Positions 63,995 to 64,000 of a DNA stretch of 64,000 bases are shown piece by piece. Positions within the stretch are counted from its first letter, which is position 1. Each line of letters starts with the position of its first letter. A program made the translations under genes and the position numbers. The notes below the pieces were generated by a model. It searched no databases. It worked only from the letters and a program-made list of their open reading frames with translations, and was not told where the DNA came from. The stretch is from JAMXLO01 sp963819855 (GTDB lineage: Bacteria; Pseudomonadota; Alphaproteobacteria; Acetobacterales; Acetobacteraceae): assembly GCA_963819855.1 (NCBI GenBank), contig CAWFYC010000021.1, positions 558,001 to 622,000 on the forward strand, in the 5' to 3' direction.

Positions 63995-64000
63995 CAGTGT

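Noticed and set aside
1..64000. CRISPR arrays, prophage or IS transposases
   Set aside because: No regularly spaced direct repeats, no phage structural genes and no transposase motifs were seen.

Overview
The window is a high-GC alphaproteobacterial chromosome segment. Gene content and protein style suggest Rhodospirillales, most likely Acetobacteraceae; that family call is inference, because no rRNA is present. Most of it is housekeeping DNA: the 3' part of the spc ribosomal operon and the alpha operon, replication and repair genes, Mla and Lpt outer-membrane lipid transport, fatty-acid synthesis and a late accessory block.

Layout. 1-5.6 kb: rplE(partial)-rpsN-rpsH-rplF-rplR-rpsE-rpmD-rplO-secY-adk. 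5.6-9.3 kb: three genes that do not belong to this operon (a GT41 glycosyltransferase, a VOC-cupin protein and a LysR regulator). 9.4-11.8 kb: rpsM-rpsK-rpoA-rplQ. 12-23.8 kb: rarA, tRNA-Glu, dnaB-alr-mlaE-mlaF, radA, cvpA, purF and an SDR. 23.9-33.6 kb: an orphan solute-binding protein, yicC-gmk, then rsmA-surA-lptD and lptG-lptF on the minus strand. 33.7-39.6 kb: an MFS transporter, a type III polyketide synthase/methyltransferase/flavoprotein operon and a GlcD-like oxidase. 39.7-45 kb: a MaoC dehydratase, fabD-fabG-acpP-fabF and a cyclopropane synthase. 45-51.5 kb: a minus-strand block with a DUF3141 protein, an alpha/beta hydrolase, a hydrolase remnant, a SYLF protein, PPK2 and two small proteins. 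51.6-64 kb: a Suv3-like helicase, an S4 protein, FdxA, CarD, a CnbZ-like protein, a Bax-inhibitor-like protein, a YbbA/YbbP-type ABC pair with TesA, ThpR, a TauD dioxygenase, a GNAT protein and a decayed GxxExxY element.

The most striking feature is a set of single-base frameshifts in genes that must be functional (rpsH, rplF, rplR, rplO, secY, adk, rpoA, dnaB). About 14 fall in 1.0-6.8 kb and about 8 in the rest, with none between about 16 and 44 kb. Nearly all are one-base insertions in G/C-rich strings; the two in secY and one in the GT41 gene are one-base losses. Sequence or assembly error is the simplest reading. I annotate these genes as whole, with the breakpoints stated.

The window is also rich in palindromic repeats: several families sit in stop-to-start gaps of the ribosomal operon, one lies in frame inside an ABC permease gene, and a 169-bp near-perfect inverted repeat separates mlaE from mlaF. 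I found no CRISPR array, prophage, IS transposase or clearly new multi-gene system. The nearest candidates for unexplored biology are the 45-51.5 kb block and the mlaE/mlaF inverted repeat.
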